This document shows, piece after piece, positions 11,401 through 21,289 of a DNA stretch of 64,000 nt. The position numbers and the translations under genes were made by a program. Each line of letters starts with the position of its first letter. The stretch's first letter is position 1. Source of the DNA: Dipteris shenzhenensis (lineage: Eukaryota; Polypodiophyta; Polypodiopsida; Gleicheniales); assembly GCA_047967505.1 (NCBI GenBank), contig CM106539.1; one strand, written 5' to 3'. The notes under the pieces were generated by a model. The model saw nothing but the letters and a program-made list of their open reading frames with translations. It was not told the origin of the DNA and made no database searches.

Positions 11401-11640
11401 GGAATACAGTGACACAAGATGGCAATGTTGTGAGCTCTAGTGTGTTCTGGAGGCATGGTCAGGAAGAAAGTGACACAAGCTGGAAATATTGTGAGCTCCA
11501 GTGTTTTGTAGAGGCAATGTTGGGAACAAAGTGACCAAAGCTGGCAATATTATGAGCTCTAGTGTGTTCTAGAGGCATGATCAAGAAGAAAGTGATAGAA
11601 GTTGACAATATTGTGAGCTCTAGTGTGTTCTAGAACACGA
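11401..11640 (+). repeat. Tandem repeat, 61-bp unit, about 4 copies
   Basis: Units begin near 11401, 11462, 11523 and 11584, each with AAAGTGAC, GGCAATATTGTGAGCTCTAG and TGTTCTAGAGGCA words and modest divergence. Confidence 0.9.
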
Positions 11641-12299
11641 AAAATGTATTGTATGACTTGAACTTATAGTTTGACTAACGAGATAGTCATGGAAGGTTCT
11701 GCCAAGGGTCCACATAAGTTTCCCAAGAGGAAGGATGATTTCTATGTACCTTCCTTGCCTATCTTCTTTACAAGTGTGGGTGTCAAGAGCCTATTTTAAC
11801 ATAGGAGTGGGAAGTAGTGGAATCTTTGATAGAACTAACAATGGACTATCTCTAAGACCAAGGAGCCCTCATTTTGACGGAGTTATGATTTGCTGAGTGT
11901 GCCATGCTGAGGACTTGAAGAGGACTGACCGCCTATTTTCACCTAGGACTTCCACATGTGAGTAAAGAGGTAGGCCTTCCACATTTTATAATTTTATTGC
12001 TCTTTGTAGACACAACTAGACCTAGCACTTGGAACTGAGTTACTATTCACCTAAATGGCCTTAGTACTTATGAGTACATCAGAAGGTGAGTGCAGTGACA
12101 TTTTGACCAATTGTGACCTAGACCTATCAAGACCATCATTTTGTAGACCACCAAAAGAATATGAATTGTATAGCTATTTGGGACCTCATGTAAGTCTGAT
12201 AATTACTTCTAAGGAGAGTCATTAAAATATCACTTCTAAAGAGAGTTTGATAATCATAATAAAGTGATATATGTTATATGTATCAAATGTGAGTAGGAT
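11641..12299. other. Unassigned sequence
   Basis: No frame, repeat or RNA gene is recognised. Confidence 0.4.
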
Positions 12300-12329
12300 T
12301 GCTCTATCTCAAAGATCTTTTGCTTTTGA

Positions 12330-12990
12330 TGAGCCCATGTTTTAGTAGAGAAAGTAGGGATGAAGATAGTTCGATGTTCACATTGGAAGGTTCTTGTGGG
12401 ACTTCCGTTGTGATGGGCATTACTTGTGTGGCCGATTCTTACGTAGCTACCCTGATGATAGATGCCAAATTTCTCACTAAGGAAGGTTCTTGTGTGGCTC
12501 CCAACATGGATTCAGCTTTTGTCTTGGTAGGTTCTTGTATTACTATCTCTTTTTTCAAGATGGTTCTTGTGTTACTACCAGTTACCTTAAAGATGATGCA
12601 ATCAATTGACATGCCTTTTGATAGACTTGTGGTCAAGCAGGTTCTTGTGTTACTGTCTCCCTTTTTGAGATAGGTTCTTGTGTAACTACTGGAGAGAAAG
12701 CAGCTGAATTCGTTTGTTCTGATCCTCTTGCATTGGTGCTTTTCACTTATCCTTGCAAATAGGTTCTCATTGTTTTTGGCATCTTTGCAAAGGAGGTTCT
12801 TGTGTGACTACTAATGGTGCATTTGCACATTGATGCTTTTGTATTGATAGAGTTGGGGATTCGCTCCTACTTTTGCGATAGTGTATAATTAGGATTAGGG
12901 AAAGCATGGATGGGTTGTTGATTGTTTTGGCTAGGCTTGGGTACCCATATATAAGACTTGCCAAGGTAATATCCCTGGGCCTCAAGCAGT
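12330..12990 (-). repeat. Degenerate TQEP-encoding repeat region of G2
   Basis: About eight copies of a GGTTCTTGTGT(G/T)ACTAC-like word occur at irregular spacing between 12389 and 12810. On the minus strand they read (V/A)(T/I)QEP followed by charged or Ser/Lys residues (for example VTQEPPLQRCQK, ATQEPSLVRN, VIQEPTKTKA). It lies downstream of the protease-like region of G2. The frame is broken several times. Its function is unknown. Confidence 0.6.
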
Positions 12991-13252
12991 CTTATGGGAA
13001 CCCATTGGTAATGTACCTTCCTTGTTGGATGGCGTCATCTTCTTCTTTGATGTTGAGGTTTGTTGTTTATATGAGGGGGTGGTTGGCAATGGTGAGGCTC
13101 GATGTTTAGAGGAGGGGGTGGCTTTATATGTTGAGGTTTCTTTGGAATTCAAAAATATAATTCACCCTTAAAGTATCCTTGAGTAGATCCTTTCGGACCC
13201 ATATTTTCTTGGTTGCCTTTTGTCTTTGTCTTCTTCCTTGGTGGCTTCCTTG

Positions 13253-13825
13253 TCAAGGTGGGGAGGTGGAAGTAGTTGCTGATGTTAATCCTTGGCTAGT
13301 GATTGGTGCATCTTGATGAGATGATTTATCACCAAAAAACCCTTTGTAAGTGTCATGCATCCAGCTTTTACCAAGAATGGCGACTTCTATTAAGGTACCT
13401 GTAGGAGCTACAAAAAACTTACAAGGCACAATGTAATTGTCCAAGGAAACATTTAACATTAAAGAACCAATAACCTTAATAGAGGTGCCCTCCATGGATT
13501 GAATTTCAGAATCACTTACTTCAAGGTGTACCTAGTCAAGATGCTTTAATGTCTCCCTAGAGATGATGTTTTTGCTTGCTTGCCATTCTACCATGGCTTG
13601 TATTCGGTATGTTGCCCTTGCTGATGTCAACTCTACCCAAAGTTGAGATGGAGTGGTATCTATCTCATTAGGACTGATAACATTATCAACTGCAGGTCCA
13701 ACTTGATCAGGTAGTACTGCCTTTATGGTGTAAAAAGGTGTAATGGCAGTAGGTTTATCATTACCAAGGTGGATACATTGAGTTCCTTTCATACTTGGCA
13801 AATCGATTGTGGCCAGTGTATGCAT
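13253..13825 (-). pseudogene. G2 aspartic-protease-like region, active site lost
   Basis: Two minus-strand pieces are joined across a frame break near 13500. The first ends YRIQAMVEWQASKNIISRET, which occupies the place of the usual (A/G)(M/L)VD(S/T)G(A/S)..N(I/V)I protease loop. The catalytic D-(S/T)-G is replaced by E-W-Q, so catalysis is not expected. The second piece has IPVCKFFVAPTG-like and AILGKSWMHD blocks, matching the C-terminal LG..WL region. The neighbouring TQEP repeats and gag fit a gag-pro layout. Confidence 0.55.
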
Positions 13826-13990
13826 TCAATTTAGTGACTTTTTGAACTTAGTATAGGACCACACCAAGATTCTTCAGATCAAAGTATTGGCTTAGTTTGT
13901 TGATTGGCACCCTTGGAAGGTCTTGAGCTTGATTGGGAGATTCAACGTTCTAAGGATTAGTGGATTGGGTTGTCATTATTTGCCCATTCG

Positions 13991-14789
13991 TCAAATCACA
14001 AAGGTCTCTCTCAGAGCAATGTCACAATAGGCATCTCCGCCTCTATGGATAAAAATGAGGCAAATCCTATGATGTCTTAAGGACCAGTGATAGGTGCCCT
14101 GCCTATGGATTTCGACTCTACTAAGCCATATAAGGACATGTTGTTGCAAGGAGGGGTCTTCTTCAATCATTCGCTGCATTAGGGTGGATCCTTCTATTGA
14201 AGGGCATGACACATCTTCTTCTTCTACCCTTTCAGGTATTTGCAAGGCTTTTAAGGCTAGAGTGGTTATCTCATATATTGGATGAATTGTATCAACACTC
14301 TTGCTTGCCTTGGGCCTGTGCTCACATTCCTCTTGGTACTTGCATGCCAATTTATGTGCCTCGGTGTGATATTGTTTCCCCACCCATGGGTTGGGATATT
14401 CACCATGACCCTTAGGTGTTGTGGCAGGCTGAAACCCTTATTTTTCCTTCATTTGGCTCATGCAGGTAGTTGTTGCTAGTACCGTTAGGGAAAGTATCAC
14501 CAAAGGAAGATGATGTTACTAGGGAGGCTGTGTCTTTATCCGACCCATCTTGAATGATGACCTTATTGTGTCCCTTCCCAATCTTTATTGCACCCTTGGT
14601 GCTTACTCGTGCTAATTCAGTTGCCTCTCTAGGCTGTGACGTGCTAGCTTTATCCCTTTTGGCTTGTTTGTGGAGCTCTTTATTAAGGGCTTTAGCTTGC
14701 AACCTCATGATTACATTCAAGGATACTAATGACACTTGGCCTCTCTCAACGCTTAACAAGTTAAGGCTTGTGGACTTAGATGGCCTTCT
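13991..14789 (-). pseudogene. G2 gag-protease linker region
   Basis: Two minus-strand open pieces (14412-14759 and 13991-14383) are rich in Lys, Ser, Glu and His and show no domain. They sit between the zinc knuckles (across A2) and the protease-like region. One frame break lies near 14390. They read like a spacer of a gypsy gag-pol. Confidence 0.5.
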
Positions 14790-14958
14790 TGTGGGGGTTA
14801 AAGGTCACTGTGCCTTTACCCCGGTTATGTACAATACTCAAATGCATATATAAATGAATGAAAAAGTAGATTAGGGTGTTTTGCACCCACCAAAATTTGT
14901 GTGGCTCTCTGTCTCTGTCTCTCTCTCTTCTGTTCCGCTTCCGTTGAGAGCACTCTCA
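14790..14958 (+). repeat. 5' LTR of A2
   Basis: It runs from TGTGGGGGTTAAAGG to GAGCACTCTCA, 169 bp, with the TATA-like CATATATAAATG near 14843. A short LTR with a CT-rich R/U5 region. Confidence 0.93.
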
Positions 14959-14960
14959 AC

Positions 14961-14974
14961 TGGTATCAGAGCCC
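14961..14974 (+). other. Primer binding site of A2
   Basis: TGGTATCAGAGCCC lies two bases after the LTR. This is the standard copia PBS, complementary to the 3' end of initiator methionine tRNA. Confidence 0.93.
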
Positions 14975-16313
14975 AGGTGATCTAGCCGAGCATGTGTGAA
15001 TGCCTGGAAGCTCAGCAGCTCTGTGGGAGGAAGGAGAAGCTCTGTGGGAAGCTTTGTGGGTGACTTTACTTGCATCCGAGTGTATAGAGACCTTGGAAGA
15101 ACCTTTGGAAAAGTCACTTTGGTTTTGCGAAGTGGTTTTGAGAGCCTGTTAAGTGTTTTTTTTTAAAAAGTCGTTTTTTAAGCTTTTCCTTGTTCCATTC
15201 GACGACAGAGACTCCGTATTGACTTATAGAGGCAACTATTGCTTGCTTTTGGTGTCCACTTCACTTCAGGAGCTTGGAAACACCTTCATTCTTGAATTTG
15301 GGATCATTTCATTGGATTTCTAACTCACTGTGTTAGTTCCTACGTTTTTCTACCCGGGTGTTGGAACTCAAGTTTAGAGCAACCATTTGCAGATATGTAA
15401 GTTCTGGTGGACTCAAGAGGTCCTAAAACTTCTATGTTGCTCATCATTTGCACTCTGGTGGAGTTTATAAACATTCCAAAAACGTTTTTCAATCTGTATG
15501 TTGGACCCTGTGATTGAGACCATGGTTTCCAAAACCGTCTATCCCATTGCGTTCCAGATGCCCAAAAACCCCTATCATGCTTGAGGCATTTGGCACTTAT
15601 TGGCATTTTGGATTGCCATTATAGTTGGCATTTTCTTTTGGGCCAGATTTGCTCATATGGATGCATAGTACATGCACATGAGTTAGTTGCATATTTTGAT
15701 GCTTTGAGCTTTGAGTTTTGGTGATATTTCAGTCTATTGTGGCATACACATTTGGGTGCACCTGGTATTTGTTGTGATTCTCTCTTATAGGCACTAGCAT
15801 TTGGGATTTTGCTTTATTTGCATCATGGCATCCTCTTCCATGTCTGAAAAGGAGTTTTTTAACATAAAAAAGTTTGATGGGACAAACTTTTCTTTGTGGA
15901 AAGGATAGATAAGGGATGTGCTTATTCAAAAGAAGCAGATTAAACCCTTGGCAAGGATTGAAGCTAAGCCTGCAAATATGTTTGAGGATGATTGGAATGA
16001 GTTGGATGCATTAGCAAAGTCTACTATTAGACTTCATCTTGCAGAGTTAATTTATTTCACAGTAGTAAATGAGCAGACTACAGAAGATTTGTTAAAGAAA
16101 CTGTGTGCCACTTATGAGAAGGAAACTGCCTCTAATAAAGTTTACCTCATGAAGAGGTTGTTTGAGCTGCAGATGAAGGAAGGGGTCTCCCTTGCTTCTC
16201 ACTTGAATGAATTCAATATTATTTTAAGCCAACTTCAGGCTCAGAAGATGAATTTTGATGCGGAGACTAAGGCAATATTTCTCTTATGGTCATTGCCATC
16301 CTCATGGGATACC

Positions 16314-16998
16314 TGTAAGAAAATAGTACGCAGCGGAAGATAACAACAAAACGCAAGTACACGATGGAAAGCTGGAGAGAATACAAAAATTCTGATATAC
16401 CAAACTGCTGATACAACTGATGGTTGGCTGTCCACCCGTGCGCTCTACAGACAGAGCTTCGATGGTGATCTAGACAGATGCTGGACGGAGGACTATGAGC
16501 GTGAAGAACTGGTGATCTGATGATAGGGGGTGGCCACTTATATAGTGTAAGTGGTTGACGGTCGGCCCTGTAATAGGCAGTCGGCCTAATAGACAGTCGG
16601 CTTGGAAGACCAGCCGACCCTTCAGAAAACATGCCGGCGGGCAGATGAAGGATCACGCATAGGTCATACCGTCGATACCGACAGCCCCCGGACCCTACCG
16701 CTGGGGGCTTTGCCCCCAGACCCCCACCGGGGGCCTGCGCCCCCCGGACCCCCTGCTATCGGGGGGGCTATCGCCCCCCCGAACCCCCCCTTTTTGCAGA
16801 CGGGTATCTACTCTTGGCTCCTAAGCCGTCTCATAACCATCTGGTCTACTCTAAGACCCCTTCCAGTGTCTAAACTGGGGATCCCTCCCAATATCCGATA
16901 CCCATCATGGCTTCTCCTCATATGGGTGCCTTACAACATTGGGTACACAGAATATTGGTGGGTTACATGAGAGGTGGACATTTGAGCTAACTCTAACA
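16314..16998 (-). mobile_element. Solo LTR, minus orientation, related to element B
   Basis: This 685-bp insertion starts TGTAAGAAAA and ends CTCTAACA, flanked by the perfect 5-base duplication ATACC (16309-16313 and 16999-17003). Sister copies A1 and A3 read straight through this point. Its reverse complement begins TGTTAGAGTT and shares CTCTCATGTAAC, CCATATGAGGAGAAG, a CTATATAAG box and a TTTTCTTACA end with the LTRs of B. It is therefore a minus-strand LTR left after recombination of a related element. It carries GC-rich hairpins (16684-16797). Confidence 0.92.
16684..16797. repeat. Cluster of G-run/C-run hairpins in the solo LTR
   Basis: Three consecutive stem-loops are built from runs of 5-7 G and C, for example CTGGGGGCTTTGCCCCCAG and ATCGGGGGGGCTATCGCCCC. 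Both strands have several G-runs that could form quadruplexes. The rest of the window is AT-rich. Confidence 0.8.
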
Positions 16999-17379
16999 AT
17001 ACCTTCCATATAGCTATCAGTAACTCTACACCTGGTGGAGTACTCAAAATTTGATGATGTTGTGGGTAGCTTGTTGGTCGAGGAGATTAGACGGAAGTCT
17101 ATGGATGGCAACAAGTAGGATGCAGCCTTAAATGTGCAAAGAGGTAGATCACAGTTCACGGGGAAGTCCCAAGAAAGAGGGAAGTCTCGTAGCAAATCTA
17201 GGGCACAGAACATTGAGTGTTACCACTGTAGCAAGAAGGGCCATATGAAAAAGGACTACCACAAGCTGAAAAGAGAGCAAAAGGATAAGAAAAATAATGC
17301 CGATTGGGGTGCAAATCAGAAGGAAGGGAGTCCAAGGGAGGACAAAGGAAAAGTGAAGATCGAGGAGATTAATGCAATC

Positions 17380-18384
17380 ACACATGATAGTGACAATGAT
17401 GTTCTCTTCATGTCTAATTTATCTACAGAGTTGCTTACCACTTCACATGATGCATATTCCCAGGATTGGATTTTGGATTCTGGTGCTTCATTCCATGTTA
17501 CTCCCCATAGGGAATGGTTCTCCACTTATGACGATGGAAAGACAAGTTGTGTGCATCTTGGAAATGACTATGCATGTGACATAGTGGGATTAGGTGACAT
17601 AAAGTTTTCTTTTGCAAATGGGTCTGCATTTATTTTAAAACATGTGAGACATGTGCCTAAGTTGACCAAGAGTCTTATTTCAGTGGGTTAGCTAGATGAT
17701 GCTGGTTTTCACACCACTTTTGGCTTTCAAAGTTGGAAAATTCAGAAGGGCTCTATGCTTTTGGCCAGGGGTGCCAAGTGTGGGACTTTGTATCCCTTAC
17801 ATGTATCAGGGGTATTTGATCATGTTGTTGCAATAACCGAGCAGCCAAGCACTTCTTTATGGCATTGTAGGCTGGGGCACATGAGCTGGAATGGAATGAA
17901 ACTCTTATGCCGTTTGGGTTATGTACCGCATTTGAGAAGAAAGACTTTGAAAAGCTTGATTTGGTGCATCCAGAGATATGTGGTCCCATGCCTACACAGT
18001 CATTAGGCGGGGCTGAATACTATGTGACATTCATTGATGATGCAACTAGGAAAGTGTGGGCTTATGCTATAGCTCGGAAGAGTGATGTGTTCCAGGTATT
18101 TCAGAAATGGCTGGCCTTGGTTGAGAATCAGTCAAGTAGAACGCTTAAATGCCTACGGACTGACAATGGTGGAGAGTATCTCTCTCATGACTTTCAACAT
18201 TTCTATGATACACGTGGGATAAAGAGGGAGCTCACATCCCCTCGTACTCTAGAGCAAAATCCAGTTGCAGAAAAGATGAACCGTACCATTCAAGAAAGGT
18301 TGCAATGCATGCTTTCCAATGCAAGTCTTTCTGGTGGTTTTTGGGCTGAGGCAATCAAGATTGTAGTGCAAGTGATCAATAGAT
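17380..18384 (+). pseudogene. A2 protease and integrase N-terminal part, cut by B
   Basis: Protease motif LDSGASFHVT is near 17474. A TAG near 17689 (VGQLDD in A3) ends the first open stretch. The integrase core continues at 17907-18384 with [33 protein letters not shown] and EKMNRTIQERLQCM, giving the D...D...E layout. A segment with part of the zinc-binding HHCC region is deleted near 17930. Element B entered after VINR at 18384, and the C-terminal part resumes at 20708. Confidence 0.9.
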
Positions 18385-19117
18385 TGTTAGATATCAATGC
18401 TCCATTCTTGTGTAACTACACGGGAACCAACTAACTCTACTTGTAAGCCCCCCATATGAGGAGAAGGCATTTGAGTAGCTCAGTTATCTGGTAGGTCCTT
18501 GTTTGGACACCAGATGGGGGCCATGTGTGGCTTGATGGCTGGACAGCTTCAGATAGAGTTGGCACACCACCAACTAGGCTACATGCAAGTGTGGGAAGGC
18601 ATCCCATGATTGACCACACTGAGGGTAGATGGAGCATTTCCCGAGGCAGCCCACTCTTGGATTGCAGGGCCCGTTTGGAGCCTCAGATGATCTCGGATGG
18701 CTCTGGGCCCCGAACGGGGACCGTAGGTTAGTTGCTCTATTTTGTGCATCGGTTCTATCATTTGGTCGGTGGCCTATTTTAAGACCAACCCCCAGTTGAC
18801 CGTTTTGGGCAGACTGGGTTGGTCACCCAATTGGCTCTAATCGACTACTTGTGGTGGCTATATAAGAGCAAGACCGTGAAGCCCATTTCATCATTGGCTA
18901 TAGCAACCCTGATTCCTTAGCATCCAGCTTCCGTCTTCTACTGTTTCTAGCTTGCCATCGAAGCTTCTTTCACAGGAGTGCACGGCTAGGAGGCAGTGCC
19001 ATCTATTGTATTAGTTTTATAGTAATCAAATTTTTGATTCTCCATACTATCTATTTTCTCTCTTGCGTATGAGATCCTGTTATCTGTTGAGCACAGACGT
19101 TGTATTGTTTTCTTACA
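18385..19117 (+). repeat. 5' LTR of B
   Basis: TGTTAGATATC...TTTTCTTACA, 733 bp, with the promoter-like GGCTATATAAGAGC near 18857. It is 43 bases longer than the 3' LTR, owing to indels in the middle. Confidence 0.93.
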
Positions 19118-19130
19118 TGGTATCAGAGCC
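19118..19130 (+). other. Primer binding site of B
   Basis: TGGTATCAGAGCC starts directly after the LTR. It is complementary to initiator methionine tRNA. Confidence 0.93.
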
Positions 19131-19187
19131 TGGACTCTAGCAAGAAGATTTGGTAGTGTGTTTCTATTTGTGAGCAGATTGTGAAAG

Positions 19188-19987
19188 ATGGCCCAACACG
19201 CAAGACTACGAATCCCACCGTTCGGCGAAAGCAAAAGTTGGATGGCACTAACTATCCACTTTGAAAGTTCAAGATGATGTGAAGCTCTCAAATGAGGTTT
19301 CATCACCACTGGTGGACGAAGCGAAGTACAGAAGACTTGTGGGCAGTTTGGTTTACTTATGCAACACGTGGCCGGACATTAGCTTTGCGACTGGTGTACT
19401 AAGCAGGTTTTCCAATAAGCCCTGGGAGAACCATTGGAGGGCAGGGATGCGGGTGCTGATGAAATACATCAAAGGCACAGTTGATTATGGTATCACCTAT
19501 ACCAAGGGTAACATCTTGACCAGATTCTGTGACTCGGATTGGGTAGGAGACATGGACAACAGGAGATCAGTGACAGGTTACTGTTTCTCACTTGGATCTA
19601 AAGCTGTGTCATGGGTCAGCAAGAAGCAACCCATGGTTGCTCTTTCTTCTACTGAGGCTAAGTACAAATCAACATGCTTTTGCTTCTTGCAAAGCAGTGT
19701 GGTTGAGGAGGACTTTAGGGGATATGGGTGCAGTGCAGAACAAGCCTACGCAATTATCATGTGACAATCAGAGTTGCATGGCGATTGCAAAGAACCCTGT
19801 GTTCCACGCTCACACAAAACACATTGAGACTCAATATCACTTTGTACATGAGCTCATCATGGATGGAGAGGTCGACTTGGTGTACTATTCGACTACAGAG
19901 AATGCTGGAGACATCTTCACGAAGGCTCTTGGAAGAGACTTGCTAGAGAGGCATCTTCATCGACTTGGCATTGGGCCAAAAAAGTAA
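19188..19987 (+). pseudogene. B remnant coding region: gag start fused to RT end and RNase H
   Basis: The ATG at 19188 opens a short gag piece with KLDGTNYPL, then a TGA in place of the usual Trp and FKM. After the deletion joint near 19275 it reads the RT connection region (LVDEAKYRRLVGSLVYL, WPDISFATGVLSRF) and copia RNase H (DSDWVGDMDNRRSVTGYCFS, KAVSWVSKKQPMVALSSTEA). A frameshift near 19675 moves the rest (CDNQSCMAIAKNPVFHAHTK to HLHRLGIGPKK) to another frame, ending at 19987, just before the polypurine tract. Confidence 0.9.
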
Positions 19988-20017
19988 GTTCACTTGCGAG
20001 TGGACATTGAGGGGGGG

Positions 20018-20707
20018 TGTTAGATATCAATGCTCCACTCTCATGTAACTATGCGGGAACCAGCTAACTCTACTTGTAAGCCCCCCATATGAGGAGAAGG
20101 CATTGAGTAGCTCGGTTATCCGGTAGGTCCTAGTTTGGACACCAGATGGGGGCCATGTGTGGCCTAATGGCTGGACGGCTTCAGATAGAGTTGGCACACC
20201 ACCAACTAGGCTACATGCAAGTGCGGGAAGGCATCCCATGGCTGACTGCATTGAGGGTAGATGGAGCATTTGTCGAGGCAGCCCACTCTTGGGTTACAGG
20301 GCCCATTTGCAGCCTCAGATGATCCCGGATGGCTCTGGGTGGTTCTATTATGTGGTCGATGGCCTATTTTGGGACCGACCCCTAGTCGGCCGTTTTGGGT
20401 GGATTGGGTTGGTCACCCAATTGTCTCTAACCGACTACTTGTGGTGGCTATATAAGAGCAAGCCCATGAAGCCCATTTCATCACTGGCTACAGCAACCCT
20501 GATTCCTTAGCATCCAACCTCCATCTTCTACTGTTTCTAGCTTGCCATCGAAGCTTCTTTCACAGGAGCACACGATTGGGAGGCAGCGCCATCTATTGTA
20601 TCAGTTTTATACTAATCAAATTTTTTATTCTCCATACTATCTGTTTTCTCTCTTGCGTACGAGATCCTGTTATCTGTTGAGCACAGATGTTGTATTGTTT
20701 TCATACA
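20018..20707 (+). repeat. 3' LTR of B
   Basis: TGTTAGATATC...TTTTCATACA, 690 bp, with GGCTATATAAGAGC near 20447. It is preceded by the polypurine tract and followed by TAGAT. Confidence 0.93.
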
Positions 20708-21250
20708 TAGATCACCTAGTAAGAGTTTGGATGGCGGTATTCCTGAAGAGGCATGGAGTGGCAAGAAGCCCTCTTACTCTCATTTGCATATATTTGGGTG
20801 TGAGGCATATGCACATGTGCCAAAAGAGCTTCGAAAGAAGCTAGATCCTAAGTCTAGGAAATGCATCTTTCTAGGTGATGGTGAAAGTGGAGAGATGAGC
20901 TATCGTCTCTGGGATCCAGAAGCAAAGAATATCATACACAGCCATGATATAGTCTTCAATGAGAAGAAGATGCATAAGGCACCCATGAGGGATGTTGAAA
21001 TGAGGAGAATCACTTTCCAGGATGTGAATCCACCTGCATATGTTCATAGACAGCAAGCTGTCCATGCACCAAATGTGCAAGAAATGGTACCACCAAATAC
21101 TCCCACAGGTATACAATCAAGGGTAGATGATGGATCATCTATTGGTGGAAATGATGAGCCAAATGTGGCTAATATGTAGGTGGGACAGGAAGCTAAAATG
21201 CCCTTGAGAAGATGATCTAGAGTGTCTAGACCGCCTGATAGGTTTGTTCC
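20708..21250 (+). pseudogene. A2 integrase C-terminal part
   Basis: It continues the integrase after B with SLDGGIPEEAWSGKKPSYSH, the HIFGCEAYAHVPKELRKKLDP block and KCIFLGDGESGEMSYRLWDP, the usual copia integrase GKKP and chromatin-linked region. The open stretch is 20727-21179, ended by TAG at 21177. A TGA at 21213 (Arg or Ser in A3) also interrupts it. Confidence 0.9.
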
Positions 21251-21289
21251 AGGGGTAGACTATGTGACGCTTACTGATTGTGGGGAGCC

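Larger units (their letters stand above)
9909..11640 (-). repeat. Probable 5' LTR of G1 (right boundary uncertain), carrying tandem repeats
   Basis: On the plus strand it starts TGTTGACG next to the PBS, and a CTAGAACA near 11637 could be the other end (TG...CA). Minus-strand TTTATATG near 10040 could be the promoter TATA. Three different tandem arrays lie inside (listed separately). The word at about 10288-10330 recurs inverted at 55333-55375. Without a second LTR the right end is a guess. Confidence 0.4.
12300..14789 (-). mobile_element. Ty3/gypsy-like element G2, downstream part (split by A2)
   Basis: This minus-strand coding sequence continues from the gag at 22983-24222. A2 was inserted between 14789 and 22983. 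Read across the insertion, the minus strand continues in a Lys/Ser-rich linker just after the CSMK end of the second knuckle, so the two parts were one element. This part holds a linker, a protease-like region and a TQEP-repeat region. RT and integrase are not visible. Confidence 0.75.
15827..17300 (+). pseudogene. A2 gag, interrupted by a solo LTR
   Basis: The ATG is at 15827 (MASSSMSEKEFFNIKKFDGT), after a leader of about 850 bases. A TAG near 15907 replaces the Gln codon seen in A1. The frame then stays open to 16313, where the solo LTR is inserted in the codons for the SSWDTF block. Gag resumes at about 17004 and reaches a CCHC knuckle near 17217, whose last cysteine is changed to tyrosine (CYHCSKKGHMKKDY). 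A TAG at 17116 is also present. Confidence 0.9.
18385..20707 (+). mobile_element. Ty1/copia element B, internally deleted, inserted in A2 integrase
   Basis: It is 2323 bp with LTRs at 18385-19117 and 20018-20707. The perfect target duplication TAGAT is at 18380-18384 and 20708-20712. It has PBS TGGTATCAGAGCC at 19118 and polypurine tract TTGAGGGGGGG at 20007-20017. The inside is only about 900 bp: the first codons of gag are joined near 19275 to the end of RT and RNase H. It cannot encode a full set of proteins and must have moved with help, or been deleted after insertion. Confidence 0.95.

Noticed and set aside
10398-11412. Several Pro/Ser/Leu-rich plus-strand and Lys-rich minus-strand open frames
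   Set aside because: They are translations of the tandem repeats and have no domains.
12330-12810. Regularly spaced short repeats as a possible CRISPR-like array
   Set aside because: Spacing is irregular, the repeats are imperfect and coding on the minus strand, and the DNA is clearly plant.
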